A stretch of 64,000 nucleotides of DNA from Spirosoma arboris (GTDB taxonomy: Bacteria; Bacteroidota; Bacteroidia; Cytophagales; Spirosomataceae). Position 1 is the stretch's first letter; the number at the start of each line of letters is the position of its first letter. Below the pieces are notes generated by a model. The model saw only the letters and a list, made by a program, of their open reading frames with translations. It had not been told where the DNA came from and did not search any database. Shown piece after piece: positions 53,178 to 62,685 of the stretch. The position numbers and the translations under genes are program-made. Where the stretch lies: NCBI RefSeq assembly GCF_009754945.1, contig NZ_WPIN01000006.1:62001-126000 (forward strand), written 5' to 3'.

Positions 53178-53219
53178 AAAAGGAGGAGTCGGATTTAGGA
53201 ATCCGACTCCTCCTTTTTT
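53176..53219. terminator. 20-base perfect hairpin, bidirectional terminator
   Basis: Arms 53176-53195 and 53200-53219 are perfectly complementary with a 4-base loop (TAGG). The arms end in A6 and T6, so each strand has a T-run. The left arm begins within the stop codon of the M43 gene. Confidence 0.92.
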
Positions 53220-53244
53220 ACACTCTATAGCATTAAATGCCCTT

Positions 53245-53688
53245 TTACTTTCTTGTATTAAATACCTGAAAAAGCAATGGCCCTGAACTAACTAGAAATA
53301 CTATGCTGGAGCCAATGAACCAGTGATTCCTATCTATTACGTCTGGATTTGGAGATATAAACATTCGATACCCGCGGAGAATTATTAATACCCATAAGAC
53401 TCCAATTACTAGTATAACGAATGACTGTTTATAAAGATGATTCCAGAAGATTAAGCTACCGACATAAATCCAGCTTAAAAGAACCGCCAGATAGCTTATT
53501 TTCTCTAAAGGTGATCCTATAAATACGGCCGCTGTAGCCAATATGAGCATAGGCAAGTCAAATTTTGAGTCGTCGTAAGTGATACAAGCGAATGACAGAA
53601 AAGTTAGTATCTCAAGGATTTTAACCAACCAGTAATGGTATTGAATGATGTTTTTGTAAGCTGCTGACTTCATGAGATTTATCTGCAT
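53245..53688 (-). CDS. Small multi-pass membrane protein, unknown
   Basis: This 147-residue protein starts from the ATG at 53688; a TTG at 53694 and an ATG at 53673 are alternatives. It has four predicted membrane helices: YWLVKILEILTFLSFACI, MLILATAAVFIGS, SYLAVLLSWIYVGSLIF and FVILVIGVLWVLIIL, plus a last segment WFIGSSIVFLVSSGPLLF. Short polar loops and a C-terminal FQVFNTRK follow. I recognise no family. It is probably in the inner membrane. It is convergent with the M43 operon and separated from the next lipoprotein gene by 42 bases. Confidence 0.6.
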   Translation of the reverse strand: MQINLMKSAAYKNIIQYHYWLVKILEILTFLSFACITYDDSKFDLPMLILATAAVFIGSPLEKISYLAVLLSWIYVGSLIFWNHLYKQSFVILVIGVLWVLIILRGYRMFISPNPDVIDRNHWFIGSSIVFLVSSGPLLFQVFNTRK

Positions 53689-53730
53689 AGACAAACTGGC
53701 ATTTCAAAAAAGTGGGAAAGATTAAAAGAG

Positions 53731-54318
53731 TCAATCCACCGTTTTCCACACTCGACCAGAGGTGGTTGCAAAACGCTCCTGTTCTGCTTTGCTTAAGCCA
53801 TAGCCAATAGCTATTCGCAAACTATTAAATTGATGCCACGGGTCGCCTTGTGGGGAACTTGTCGTACGTAAAAACAGAACAGCATCTGAACCGATTTGGC
53901 AATAGTATCCAGCTGAGCCATAACGCCAGTGGCTTTCATCCTTTGTTTTCGTTATCGTCATGGGTAGCATTGGCTGTTTATACTGCCTCTCTAAAGCTGC
54001 TTTCACCGAATCTAATCGGTCGCCTTTATTTTTGAGATAGATGTTGATCCCATAAGCTTGTCGTCGATCAGGCAATTTATAAATTGTATCCTCGCCAAAT
54101 TCGTATGGATTGAATAGCCATTCTATTTTGAGTTTACGTGTGCTATCAACGTATATAATTTTGTCTTTGGTAGTATAGCCTGAATGTATCAATTGCTTTG
54201 CCACTTTAGGAAATTGAATCGTGTAGCCTGCAAGTATCGTCTCGAATGGGGCAGGCTCTTGCTGACAACTCAAAGCCAGAACAAAGAGTAATGGAATAAA
54301 AGCTGGATTTCGTTTCAA
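53731..54318 (-). CDS. Lipoprotein of unknown function (TTG start)
   Basis: This 195-residue protein appears to begin with TTG at 54318, because no in-frame ATG or GTG precedes the perfect lipoprotein signal KRNPAFIPLLFVLALSC (Cys18). The mature part has YTIQFPKVAKQLIHSG, RKLKIEWLFNPYEFGEDTIYK and a C-terminal LRIAIGYGLSKAEQERFA. I recognise no family. It should be anchored in the inner or outer membrane. The frame is open and ends cleanly; nothing nearby suggests a partner. Confidence 0.65.
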   Translation of the reverse strand: MKRNPAFIPLLFVLALSCQQEPAPFETILAGYTIQFPKVAKQLIHSGYTTKDKIIYVDSTRKLKIEWLFNPYEFGEDTIYKLPDRRQAYGINIYLKNKGDRLDSVKAALERQYKQPMLPMTITKTKDESHWRYGSAGYYCQIGSDAVLFLRTTSSPQGDPWHQFNSLRIAIGYGLSKAEQERFATTSGRVWKTVD

Positions 54319-54438
54319 TAGTGTTAGCTTGAAATAATTGCCTTGTAAATATAGTATTCAAAAAAGTGTATTAATGCTACCTGCAAGCGCTTAGCTTCAA
54401 AACCACCTCAAGCGAAGAGATTTTATATAGATGGTTTA

Positions 54439-55488
54439 ATGCTTATTTTAGGCTATATGATTAACAATGTAGTTGTGTGGCTGGTAAAACTGGCTGGTTT
54501 AGTATATCTGATTCGTAGTTTTCTAATACCTAAACCTATAAATTCGGCTGTTATGCCTAAACTCTCATACACATCCTGGATTGTAGGTGATTCGTCTGAT
54601 GTGATTCGCCAACCTCTGGGCGGAGTCGTGTTGGCTGGTGGAAGTACAGATGTCGATGCAGCGATGCGCTGGTTTCTGCGCCGGTCGGGTGGGGGCGATG
54701 TACTTATTCTCCGCGCATCGGGTAAAGATGGCTACAATGACTATCTCTATAAAACGCTGGGCGAATCGGTTAATTCGGTTGAAACAATATTGCTTGACAA
54801 ACGGGAGTTAGCGAGCAATGCCGAAATTATTCGAAAAATTCGCCAGGCGGAGGCCATCTTCTTTGCGGGCGGAGATCAGGCTAATTATGTAAACTTTTGG
54901 CAGGGCACACCCGTCGCCGATGCGCTGAATGAGCGTATTCGGGAAGGGGCCGTTATGGGCGGTACCAGTGCTGGTTGTGGCATTCTGGGACAAACCTATT
55001 TTTCGGCCCTGGAAGGAAGCGTGACCTCCGAAGAAGCGTTGACGAATCCCTACGACAAACGAGTGGCTATGCGTCGGGACGATTTTTTGAAACAACCGCT
55101 GCTGGTCAATACGATTACCGATATGCATTATAGTGCTCGTAATCGGCAAGGTCGGCATATAGTGTTTATGGCTCGGGCCGCAACAGATTGGGCCATCCGA
55201 CCACGTGGTATTGGCGTTGATGAAAAGACAGCTGTTTGTGTGACACCTGATGGAAATGTTACTGTTTTTGGGCAGGGTAACGCCTATTTTCTACAAGCGA
55301 CCAGGAAGAAACCCGAAACCTGCCAGAAGAATCAACCCTTAACCTGGAATCGTAAAGGCAAAGCTGTTTATGTAACAATCCTTGCGGGTTCGCTTGAGGG
55401 AGCACCCGGCTTTAATTTAACGTCGTTTCGGTCAACTGCAAAAGCTAAAACTGAATACTGGTATGTGGAGGCTGGCATGAAAAAGTAA
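54439..55488 (+). CDS. Cyanophycinase-like S51 peptidase
   Basis: This 349-residue protein starts MLILGYMINN with a hydrophobic stretch (about 12-30) that could anchor it in the membrane; an internal ATG (residue 39, before PKLSYTSW) is an alternative soluble start. The body has GGVVLAGGSTDVDAAM, AEAIFFAGGDQANYV and the nucleophile Ser177 in MGGTSAGCGILG, followed by TDMHYSARNRQGR and DEKTAVCVTPDG. This matches the S51 family, whose cyanophycinases cut beta-Asp-Arg dipeptides from cyanophycin. Whether the substrate is cyanophycin or another isoaspartyl peptide is open. Confidence 0.85.
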   Translation: MLILGYMINNVVVWLVKLAGLVYLIRSFLIPKPINSAVMPKLSYTSWIVGDSSDVIRQPLGGVVLAGGSTDVDAAMRWFLRRSGGGDVLILRASGKDGYNDYLYKTLGESVNSVETILLDKRELASNAEIIRKIRQAEAIFFAGGDQANYVNFWQGTPVADALNERIREGAVMGGTSAGCGILGQTYFSALEGSVTSEEALTNPYDKRVAMRRDDFLKQPLLVNTITDMHYSARNRQGRHIVFMARAATDWAIRPRGIGVDEKTAVCVTPDGNVTVFGQGNAYFLQATRKKPETCQKNQPLTWNRKGKAVYVTILAGSLEGAPGFNLTSFRSTAKAKTEYWYVEAGMKK

Positions 55489-55600
55489 AACGGGCTGGTA
55501 GGGGCATTTGCTCGTGCCTTTGAAGCTCGTCAGTATTTACTGGCGCCAGCGAATGTTGAGCTAATGAAAGGGAAGGGTGAATGCCCGTGCCAAAAAGCAA

Positions 55601-55639
55601 AAAAACTGGCGAATTCGCAGTAGGAATTCGCCAGTTTTT
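55601..55639. terminator. 16-base hairpin between convergent genes
   Basis: AAAAACTGGCGAATTC (55601-55616) pairs perfectly with 55624-55639, loop of 7 bases, T5 tail on the forward strand and A5 as T5 on the reverse. It serves the ends of the cyanophycinase-like gene and the SusD gene that stops at 55665. Confidence 0.85.
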
Positions 55640-55664
55640 ACAAACCGAAAATCAAACCCGACTA

Positions 55665-57014
55665 TTAATAGCCCGGATTTTGCACCAGCTTTTTATTGGT
55701 ATCAATTTCCCGTTGTGGGATGGGAAGAACCAGATTGTTTGCGTTGTAGGCTACGGCTCCCACTGTCCCCGCCGTGCGTTTGATGTCGGGAAGTTGCTGA
55801 CCTTCAAACGCTAATTCAAGTCGACGCTCCAGCAGAATAGCGGCCAGGTCGACCGTGGTAAGTGCAGTTGCCTTTGCCCGGCTGCGAATCAAATTGACAT
55901 CCTCCAGCGGAGTAGCGCCTATGCTCGTACTTAGACGTAGGTTTGCTTCTGCACGAATTAGGTACATTTCGGCCAGACGAACCACGGGCACATCACCATA
56001 TTGATCATTGAACTTACTGGTAAAGGTGTTTTGGCCAGCCGTATTGAAGAAGGTGCCCCGCACATCGCCAGTCGCATAAAGTTGCCGGAATTTTGTTTGT
56101 ACCCGCACATCGCCACGACCCTGATTCAACGAAGATGCGTAGAACGTATTCATGTCGTTAGCCCCGTCCTGATCTGTTACGATAATCTTGAAAATAATCT
56201 CCGACGTGTTAGTCGCATCGTTGAATACATCGGCAAAGTTATCTTCCAGTGCATAGGTTCCTGAGGTGATAACCCGATTGGCCGCATCACGAGCCGCCGT
56301 GTAGTTCTGTTGCTGTAAGTATACACGAGCAAGAATGGCTGCGGCAGCCCCTTTTGTGGCAAAGCCGCTACCTCCCGATTGAGTTGCTGGCAATAGGCTT
56401 TCTGCTTTTGTCAGATCATCCAGAACCTGAGCATATACTTCGGCGACTGTGTTGCGTGCGCGATAGTCTACATCAGTTACAGAAGTCGTTGGTGTTAGAA
56501 CCAGAGGTACACCTGGATTGGCTGTTGGCGTACCGTCATTCCAGCTTTTAGCGAAGGCTTTTACCAGTTCAAAGTACAGGGCTCCTCTAATAAAACGAGC
56601 TTGCCCTTCTGTATTGCCCCGGTTAGTCTCACCCACTTTCGCCAGGGCAGATAACACGTTGTTTGTTCGGTTGATAGCATTATACCCATCCAGCCAGAAA
56701 TCCCGAGTAACCGTGTTTGAGGTGGTGACGGTTTTGCGCCAGATCTCATCGATTGTCGCATAAGTACCGCCGAAAAGCACATCCCGGTTATCGCCCATCA
56801 AATCGCCAATGTACTGAATGCCACCGCCGTACAGGTTTACATCGCTGAGGCCATCGTAGGTGCCAATCAACGTGATTTGTACATCTTGTTCTGTATTTAA
56901 CGCCTGACTCTGCTCAATACTTTGAGTCGGTACAACGTTCAGGCGGTTGTCGCAGGCGGTGATCAGTAGACTAACCGCTCCTGCGTATAACCAATGTTTT
57001 ATGGATAAATTCAT
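55665..57014 (-). CDS. SusD/RagB-family lipoprotein (pair 4)
   Basis: This 449-residue lipoprotein has Cys21 in SLLITAC. SusD traits are RLNVVPTQSIEQSQALN, ARFIRGALYFELVKAFAKSW, AEMYLIRAEANLRLS and LERRLELAFEGQQLPDIKRTAG, ending LPIPQREIDTNKKLVQNPGY. It is the lid of the SusC that ends at 57064, 49 bases upstream. No enzyme is on the same strand; the convergent neighbour is the cyanophycinase-like peptidase. Confidence 0.94.
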   Translation of the reverse strand: MNLSIKHWLYAGAVSLLITACDNRLNVVPTQSIEQSQALNTEQDVQITLIGTYDGLSDVNLYGGGIQYIGDLMGDNRDVLFGGTYATIDEIWRKTVTTSNTVTRDFWLDGYNAINRTNNVLSALAKVGETNRGNTEGQARFIRGALYFELVKAFAKSWNDGTPTANPGVPLVLTPTTSVTDVDYRARNTVAEVYAQVLDDLTKAESLLPATQSGGSGFATKGAAAAILARVYLQQQNYTAARDAANRVITSGTYALEDNFADVFNDATNTSEIIFKIIVTDQDGANDMNTFYASSLNQGRGDVRVQTKFRQLYATGDVRGTFFNTAGQNTFTSKFNDQYGDVPVVRLAEMYLIRAEANLRLSTSIGATPLEDVNLIRSRAKATALTTVDLAAILLERRLELAFEGQQLPDIKRTAGTVGAVAYNANNLVLPIPQREIDTNKKLVQNPGY

Positions 57015-57063
57015 AGCAAAAAATGCGTTGAAAAGTCGTTGTTAATTCGTTCAGAAGTGCTGA

Positions 57064-60000
57064 TTAGAAACCGATGTTGATACCGCCCGTAATGGTACGT
57101 GCCTGAGGAGCTGTGTAAAAATCATAGCCCTGCGCAATGTTCGACACAATGTAATCGGCGTTTACTTCGGGGTCCCAACCAGCATAGCTCGTGAATGTGA
57201 GTAGATTCTGACCCGTTACAAACAAACGAACGTTGGTAAGTTTAGCTTTGCTAATGAGTGTTTTAGGCAGGTTGTATGATAACGTAACCGTACGCAGCCG
57301 AACAAACGAACCATCGAGAATGAAGCGACTGGACGATTGAGCGCCGTTGTTATAGAACAAGCGAGCTTCCGGCACGTTCGTAACTGTATTCGTAGACGTC
57401 CAGGCCGCCAGTTGGTTAACGGTCTGGTTATCTTCAAATCGTCCGTTCGCCGACGAGTAGCGACCAACGCCATAGAAGTTGATCTTATTGCCAAACACGC
57501 CATTGAACAGTACATTCAACGTAATGCCTTTGTAACTGAAGGTGTTCGTAATACCGCCTGTCCATTTAGGCAGTGGGCTACCTACAACCACACGTTGTGC
57601 CTGACTGTAGGTATTGGTGGTTGTACGATCAAGTGTACCGTCGGCATTCGTCGTATTTTTGTACCAGAGTGCATCGCCATTGGCTGGGTCGACACCCGCA
57701 TACTCCTGTGTGAAGAATACACCGAGTGGCTGACCTTCAACCGCGCGACTCATGGCGTTGATACCTCCTTCGATGATCTGCGATTGTAAGTTGGTGATCT
57801 TGTTCTGGTTGATTGCCGCGTTGAAGCTTGTGGTCCAGCGGAAAGCTCCGGTTAGGTTTTCCGAGTTAATGACAAACTCAAAGCCTTTGTTTTCGAGGCT
57901 ACCTACGTTGCGAAACTGAGTGGCAAAACCGGTGGTACCCGGTACGTTTACGCTCAATAGAAGGCCAGATGTTTGCTTGTTATAATAGTCAATTTCCCCA
58001 TTGATTCGGTTATTGAGAATACCGAAATCAACGCCAATATCGAATTGGTTGGTCGTTTCCCACTTCAAATCGGGGTTGGCTAACTGCGATGGCCGCTGAC
58101 CAGGCAGGGTACCATAACTGGCGTCGCCCGTAAACAAACCTAACTGCGGGAAATTCTGAATTTCGGCATTACCTGTTTGTCCGTAGCTGGACCGAAGTTT
58201 CAGAAAGCTGATGGTCCGGTTGTTCTTTAGGAAATTTTCTTCCGAAAGTACCCAACCCGCCGAAACTGCCGGGAAGAAACCATAGCGACTATTTTTACCA
58301 AAACGCGACGAGCCATCGACACGGGCACTCAAACCCAGCAAGTACCGGTCCGAAAATTTGTAATTCGCCCTGGCAAAGTACGACAGGAAGCGGTAGTCGG
58401 TCTGGGTGGAACTACCGTCCGTTTTACGAGCGGCACTGGCAATCTGGCGATAGGCATCCGATGGGAAATCTCGTCCTTCAGTGAAGTTGGTTTTCTGCTG
58501 CGATTGCTGATACGACATACCCACAGTCAAATCAAGTTGGCTGCGGCCAAACAGCGTGTTGTAGGTGAAGAAATTATTGGTGGTATAATTCTCTACCCGA
58601 ACGTAGCGATTTTGACCAATACCTTGCGGGGCACTGAAATTACGCTGCGTTTTGCTGTTGTAATACAGCTCTTCCTGCTGGTTGAGTACGTCCAGACCAA
58701 ACTCAGTACGGAACGATAACCCTTTGATAATCTGCAGTTGACCGTATACGTTGCTGATATTGCGGTAAACTGTCGTATTGAAATAGGCATTGCCAATATT
58801 GATCAGCGGGTTATAATAAACCGGAATACTCAGATCGCCGGGAGGGGTGCCAACAGGCAGACCTGTATTTGGGTCAGTAGCAGGTGTCATTGGCGGCAAT
58901 GCGACCATCTGCATGGGGTTATCAAACTGGTTATCAGCCGAAATGCGTTGGTTGAACGTGCGGGTTAAGCCCGTATTGAAACCCACCCGAAGCCGATCAG
59001 ACACTTTATGGTCCAGGTTAAGCCGACCCGAATACCGTTGTAGCGCATTACCAACCAGAATGCCTTTCTGGTCCAGCAATTGTCCTGACATATAGAACGT
59101 CGTTTTTTCGTTCCCACCATTCAGGTTGATATCATACTGCTGATAAGGCGCATCCTGATAGGCCAGATCTCCCCAGTTTGTGCTTGCCTGGGTAGGTGTC
59201 CCATAGGTGCCTAGCCCCTGCGTTTCGTAGAAGCCCTTCATATAGGACGTATACGAATCCGGATCGCTTTGATCAAGGCCTTCAATCCGGTCGGAGTTAG
59301 CGGCTGCCTGATTGTAAAACTTGACGTACTGATCTGTATTTAAAAATTGCAGTTTGTTCGTGGGTTTGCTCGAGCCATACTGTGCACCAAAGGTGATGTT
59401 GGTGCGACCCGCTTTACCGCGTTTGGTCGTAATCAGTACCACACCATTAGCGGCACGGGCTCCATAAATAGCCCCGGCCGACGCGTCTTTCAGAATATCA
59501 ACCGACTCGATATCCTGTGGATTAATATCGGCAAGTGGGTTTGTAGAGGCACTGTTGAAGCTTAGATTGTCAGTTGTGACCGGTGTACCATCAACCACAT
59601 AGAGCGGTTGGTTCGACGCCGATACAGACGATTGTCCCCGAACCCGTACCTGAATACCCTGACCCAGTTTGCCCGAACCTGAGTTAATCTGTACACCAGC
59701 GGCTTTCCCCTGTAATGCCTGATCGAAGGTTGTTACGGGTTGATCCTGAATGTCGGATGCGCGGACTTTAGCGATATTGCCGGTCAGATCCCGCTTAATT
59801 TGCTGGCCATAACCGGTAACCACTACTTCGTTCAAATTGCGAACATCGGTCTTCAATTGCACATCAATTACAGATCGATTGTTGACAGGCTCTTCAACGC
59901 TTGTAAAGCCAATAAAACTAAAAACAAGCGTGGCATTGTTACCTACAGTAAGCCGATAATTACCGCTCGCATCGGTGAGCGTACCCTGTGTGCTACCTTT

Positions 60001-60135
60001 CACGGTTACCGTTACACCAGGTAGGCCGGTGTTATCATCCGATGATGTAACCTTGCCCGAAATCCCCTGACTCTGGGCATAAGCTCCCCAGGCTGTCGTA
60101 AGAAGCAGGAGGCTAATTTGTAATAGTTTTCTCAT
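57064..60135 (-). CDS. SusC/RagA-family TonB-linked outer-membrane protein (pair 4)
   Basis: This 1023-residue protein uses the ATG at 60135 for a signal peptide (MRKLLQISLLLLTTAWGAYAQ); 12 extra residues upstream are unlikely. A carboxypeptidase-D-like domain (GKVTSSDDNTGLPGVTVTVKG), plug motifs (EVVVTGYGQQIKRDLTGNIA, FDQALQGKAAGVQINSGSG, VVDGTPV and YGARAANGVVLITTKRGK) and a terminal TITGGINIGF mark a standard SusC. On the minus strand a TACTTTTG -7 element lies at 60169-60176. It imports an unknown ligand through TonB. Confidence 0.95.
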   Translation of the reverse strand: MRKLLQISLLLLTTAWGAYAQSQGISGKVTSSDDNTGLPGVTVTVKGSTQGTLTDASGNYRLTVGNNATLVFSFIGFTSVEEPVNNRSVIDVQLKTDVRNLNEVVVTGYGQQIKRDLTGNIAKVRASDIQDQPVTTFDQALQGKAAGVQINSGSGKLGQGIQVRVRGQSSVSASNQPLYVVDGTPVTTDNLSFNSASTNPLADINPQDIESVDILKDASAGAIYGARAANGVVLITTKRGKAGRTNITFGAQYGSSKPTNKLQFLNTDQYVKFYNQAAANSDRIEGLDQSDPDSYTSYMKGFYETQGLGTYGTPTQASTNWGDLAYQDAPYQQYDINLNGGNEKTTFYMSGQLLDQKGILVGNALQRYSGRLNLDHKVSDRLRVGFNTGLTRTFNQRISADNQFDNPMQMVALPPMTPATDPNTGLPVGTPPGDLSIPVYYNPLINIGNAYFNTTVYRNISNVYGQLQIIKGLSFRTEFGLDVLNQQEELYYNSKTQRNFSAPQGIGQNRYVRVENYTTNNFFTYNTLFGRSQLDLTVGMSYQQSQQKTNFTEGRDFPSDAYRQIASAARKTDGSSTQTDYRFLSYFARANYKFSDRYLLGLSARVDGSSRFGKNSRYGFFPAVSAGWVLSEENFLKNNRTISFLKLRSSYGQTGNAEIQNFPQLGLFTGDASYGTLPGQRPSQLANPDLKWETTNQFDIGVDFGILNNRINGEIDYYNKQTSGLLLSVNVPGTTGFATQFRNVGSLENKGFEFVINSENLTGAFRWTTSFNAAINQNKITNLQSQIIEGGINAMSRAVEGQPLGVFFTQEYAGVDPANGDALWYKNTTNADGTLDRTTTNTYSQAQRVVVGSPLPKWTGGITNTFSYKGITLNVLFNGVFGNKINFYGVGRYSSANGRFEDNQTVNQLAAWTSTNTVTNVPEARLFYNNGAQSSSRFILDGSFVRLRTVTLSYNLPKTLISKAKLTNVRLFVTGQNLLTFTSYAGWDPEVNADYIVSNIAQGYDFYTAPQARTITGGINIGF

Positions 60136-60632
60136 AATGTTGTCAATGAAAACAAGTAGTAATAGTTGCAAAAGTACAATCTTCAGTTGTATATTAAAAT
60201 AAGGTTAAATAGAATGGTCATATATGTAATAAGTGGAATATTAGAATAATTCATTAACTAATTGAGATACCTGACAAATAAAATACTTTATTATAGGCCT
60301 AAATCATAAGTATAATGCTGGTTTATTGTAAGTGAGATTATTGGTATAATTATACTTATGACTGTATTTCTATAGATAGCCAATCTAAAAAAAAAGTAAA
60401 AATTTTTGACTTACTTGAGTATAATTAACCAGTATTGATTAGGTAAAATCTATCAGCCTATAGGATAAGCTTGGTAAGTAATTTGTAGAATTAACTCAGA
60501 TGGTTTAATAAGGCAGGATTCTGTTTTATAAACTGGAAACCATTAAATCCGCGCTTTTTCAAATAGGTATTAAACGGTGAAACAGGAGTTGTTGTCTAAT
60601 CGTTACTGGTACATCAGTAAACTCAAACAACG
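60136..60632. promoter_or_regulatory. AT-rich divergent region, promoter of SusC pair 4
   Basis: No gene is seen in these 497 bases. The left end holds a TACTTTTG -7 element (reverse strand, 60169-60176), about 34 bases before the susC start, without a good -33 TTTG. The rest is highly AT-rich, and the right end leads to the OmpA gene without a clear promoter match. Confidence 0.5.
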
Positions 60633-61916
60633 ATGAAATTTAGGCTGTTCACCCTATTCCTTCTGCTACTCGTAACAGGCTTGCGTGCACAGGTACAATA
60701 CACGACCGAAAGCCCACGCATCGACGATATTAACGACCGGGATGTTAGTATCAAGCGCATTGAACTGACCGATCAGTACACCATTATTTACATGAAATTT
60801 GAATCTCATCAGCGACCGGGTTCGCAAGGGCGATCGTGGCCGTTTTCAATTCCACAGCCTGGTGGAGGATCGATGCAGATGGAATCAACGAATAACATTG
60901 GCTTCCAGCCAACATCCCGTTTGTATGTAAATCAGGGCGAACGCTCCTACAAATTTGTGCGTGCCGAGAATATTCCTGCTGAAACCCGTCGGCCTGTTCA
61001 ACCTGGTGAGCGCGTTGATTTCGTTGCTTATTTTGAGCGGATAGATCCAGGCTACACAACCTTCGACTTATTTGAATGCCGGGACAGTAAAGGCTATGTC
61101 TGCTTCAATTTCTGGGGAGTGCATATTATTAACCCACGTCGGAAAGAGACCTATTCGCAGCGTACGCCTAAAACGCCAGTGCCCGTTCAGCCAAAGCCAC
61201 AGCAGCCTCGTTATAAGCCGCGTACCACACCTGGCGTAGGTGCCCCGGAGGTAACACCTAAACCAACGGAGCCAGAAACTCCGGCACCAGCTACTGTAGC
61301 CATCAACGGGATTACGCGTGATGCGAAAACAAATCAGCCAGTCATTGCCACGGTAACGTATCGATTATTATCCGGCGCCGAAGCATCGGGCGACGAACCC
61401 GCTGATTCTGTAAAAAGTGTTAGTCCAGCAGGCAATTACAAAATTACCATTGATCGGCGGGGTGTTTATGTGGTAACGGCTTCAGCCAAAGGGTACTTTA
61501 GCCAGAGTGATACGTTAGCAACTAACCGCATCGATGTCGCCAGAGATTTTGATTTGGTTCCTATTGAGGCCGGAGCGAAAATCACGTTGAAAAACATTTA
61601 TTTCAATATATCGCAGTATAACCTTAAGCCCGAATCATTCCCGGAACTAGATCGACTGGCAACAATGATGCAATCGAACCCGACTATGCAGATTCGTTTG
61701 GAAGGACATACCGATATGGTTGGCGAATTCGATGCGAACGTTGAGCTCTCCCGCAATCGGGTCAATGAGGTGAAGCGGTATCTGGTGAGTAAAGGCATCA
61801 GTGCCGGCCGGATCGAAGCTGTGGGTTATGGCCCTTCTCGACCTATTAATACCAATAAAACCCTAAAAGAACGAGCCGAAAACCGTCGGGTAGAAATGGT
61901 TGTAGTGAAAGTTTAA
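60633..61916 (+). CDS. OmpA-family outer-membrane protein
   Basis: This 427-residue protein has a signal peptide (MKFRLFTLFLLLLVTGLRAQ) and a beta-rich N-terminal domain of unknown type (about 20-175). A proline-rich linker follows (about 175-220), then a carboxypeptidase-regulatory-like beta domain (about 225-310, NGITRDAKTNQPVIATVTYR) and a C-terminal OmpA peptidoglycan-binding domain (about 320-427, NIYFNISQYNLKPES, LEGHTDMVGEFD and NRVNEVKRYLVSKGI). It likely links the outer membrane or its complexes to peptidoglycan. No operon partner is visible; it is followed by a long palindrome. Confidence 0.88.
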   Translation: MKFRLFTLFLLLLVTGLRAQVQYTTESPRIDDINDRDVSIKRIELTDQYTIIYMKFESHQRPGSQGRSWPFSIPQPGGGSMQMESTNNIGFQPTSRLYVNQGERSYKFVRAENIPAETRRPVQPGERVDFVAYFERIDPGYTTFDLFECRDSKGYVCFNFWGVHIINPRRKETYSQRTPKTPVPVQPKPQQPRYKPRTTPGVGAPEVTPKPTEPETPAPATVAINGITRDAKTNQPVIATVTYRLLSGAEASGDEPADSVKSVSPAGNYKITIDRRGVYVVTASAKGYFSQSDTLATNRIDVARDFDLVPIEAGAKITLKNIYFNISQYNLKPESFPELDRLATMMQSNPTMQIRLEGHTDMVGEFDANVELSRNRVNEVKRYLVSKGISAGRIEAVGYGPSRPINTNKTLKERAENRRVEMVVVKV

Positions 61917-61924
61917 CAGGTTGA

Positions 61925-62009
61925 AAACGCAAAGGGCGCAAAGGTGAGCGCAACGGACGCAGAGAAAAAACTTTGCGAACTCTGCGCCATCTTTGCGCCC
62001 TTTGCGTTT
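61925..62009. repeat. Palindromic intergenic repeat
   Basis: Arms 61925-61943 and 61991-62009 are perfect complements over 19 bases (AAACGCAAAGGGCGCAAAG and its reverse complement). An inner GCAGAG/CTCTGC stem extends the hairpin. It lies between the OmpA stop and the endonuclease III start on the same strand. The motif style (GCAAAG, CTCTGCG) is one I associate with dispersed intergenic repeats of several phyla. Confidence 0.75.
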
Positions 62010-62017
62010 AAGAGTAC

Positions 62018-62680
62018 ATGAAACAAGATTTTGACCTTACCGTTGTGCTGGCCCATATTGAAGAGGCCATCAAGCCCTACCCGAAAGCGGCTATGTTCGA
62101 TCTGTTCGAACGAGGATATAATAGCCTGTTCGAACAATTGATTTCGTGCATTGTGTCTATCCGAACGCTTGACGAAACAACGATTCCTGTATCGTTGAGA
62201 CTATTTGAAAAAGCGCGAACCCCCGAACAACTTCTCCAACTCGATGTTCCGACGCTGACCCAATTGCTCTACGGCACAACCTATCCCGATCAGAAAGCTT
62301 ATACTATGCTTGGTATTGCTGAACGGATTGTCAATGAATTCAATGGCGAGTTACCCGCCAACTACGATACATTGACGTCGCTAAAAGGCGTTGGTCCCAA
62401 ATGTGCCAACCTGGCTCTGGGCGTAGCAACGGGACAGGCGGCTATCAGTGTTGATGTCCACGTGCATCGGGTCATGAACCGCTGGGGCTATGTGCATACC
62501 AAACAGCCCGAACAAACCCTGAAAGTTCTGGAAGTGCAGGTACCCCATGATCAGTGGATAAATATCAATCGACTACTAATGCCGTTTGGTAAGCACATCT
62601 GTACAGGTACATTGCCACACTGCTCAACCTGCCCTGTGCTACCCTGGTGCGAGCAGGTAGGGGTGGAGCGCCACCGGTAG
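62018..62680 (+). CDS. nth: Endonuclease III family DNA glycosylase/AP lyase
   Basis: This 220-residue protein has the HhH-GPD fold. The helix-hairpin-helix is at LTSLKGVGPKCANLAL, with the catalytic lysine in GPK, and the aspartate sits in SVDVHVHRVMNRWG. The C-terminal four-cysteine iron-sulfur loop is complete: ICTGTLPHCSTCPVLPWC. It removes oxidised pyrimidines and nicks abasic sites in base-excision repair. The start at 62018 lies 8 bases after the palindrome and gives a slightly longer N-terminus than Escherichia coli Nth. It is convergent with the DUF4468-like gene. Confidence 0.95.
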   Translation: MKQDFDLTVVLAHIEEAIKPYPKAAMFDLFERGYNSLFEQLISCIVSIRTLDETTIPVSLRLFEKARTPEQLLQLDVPTLTQLLYGTTYPDQKAYTMLGIAERIVNEFNGELPANYDTLTSLKGVGPKCANLALGVATGQAAISVDVHVHRVMNRWGYVHTKQPEQTLKVLEVQVPHDQWININRLLMPFGKHICTGTLPHCSTCPVLPWCEQVGVERHR

Positions 62681-62685
62681 TTACC

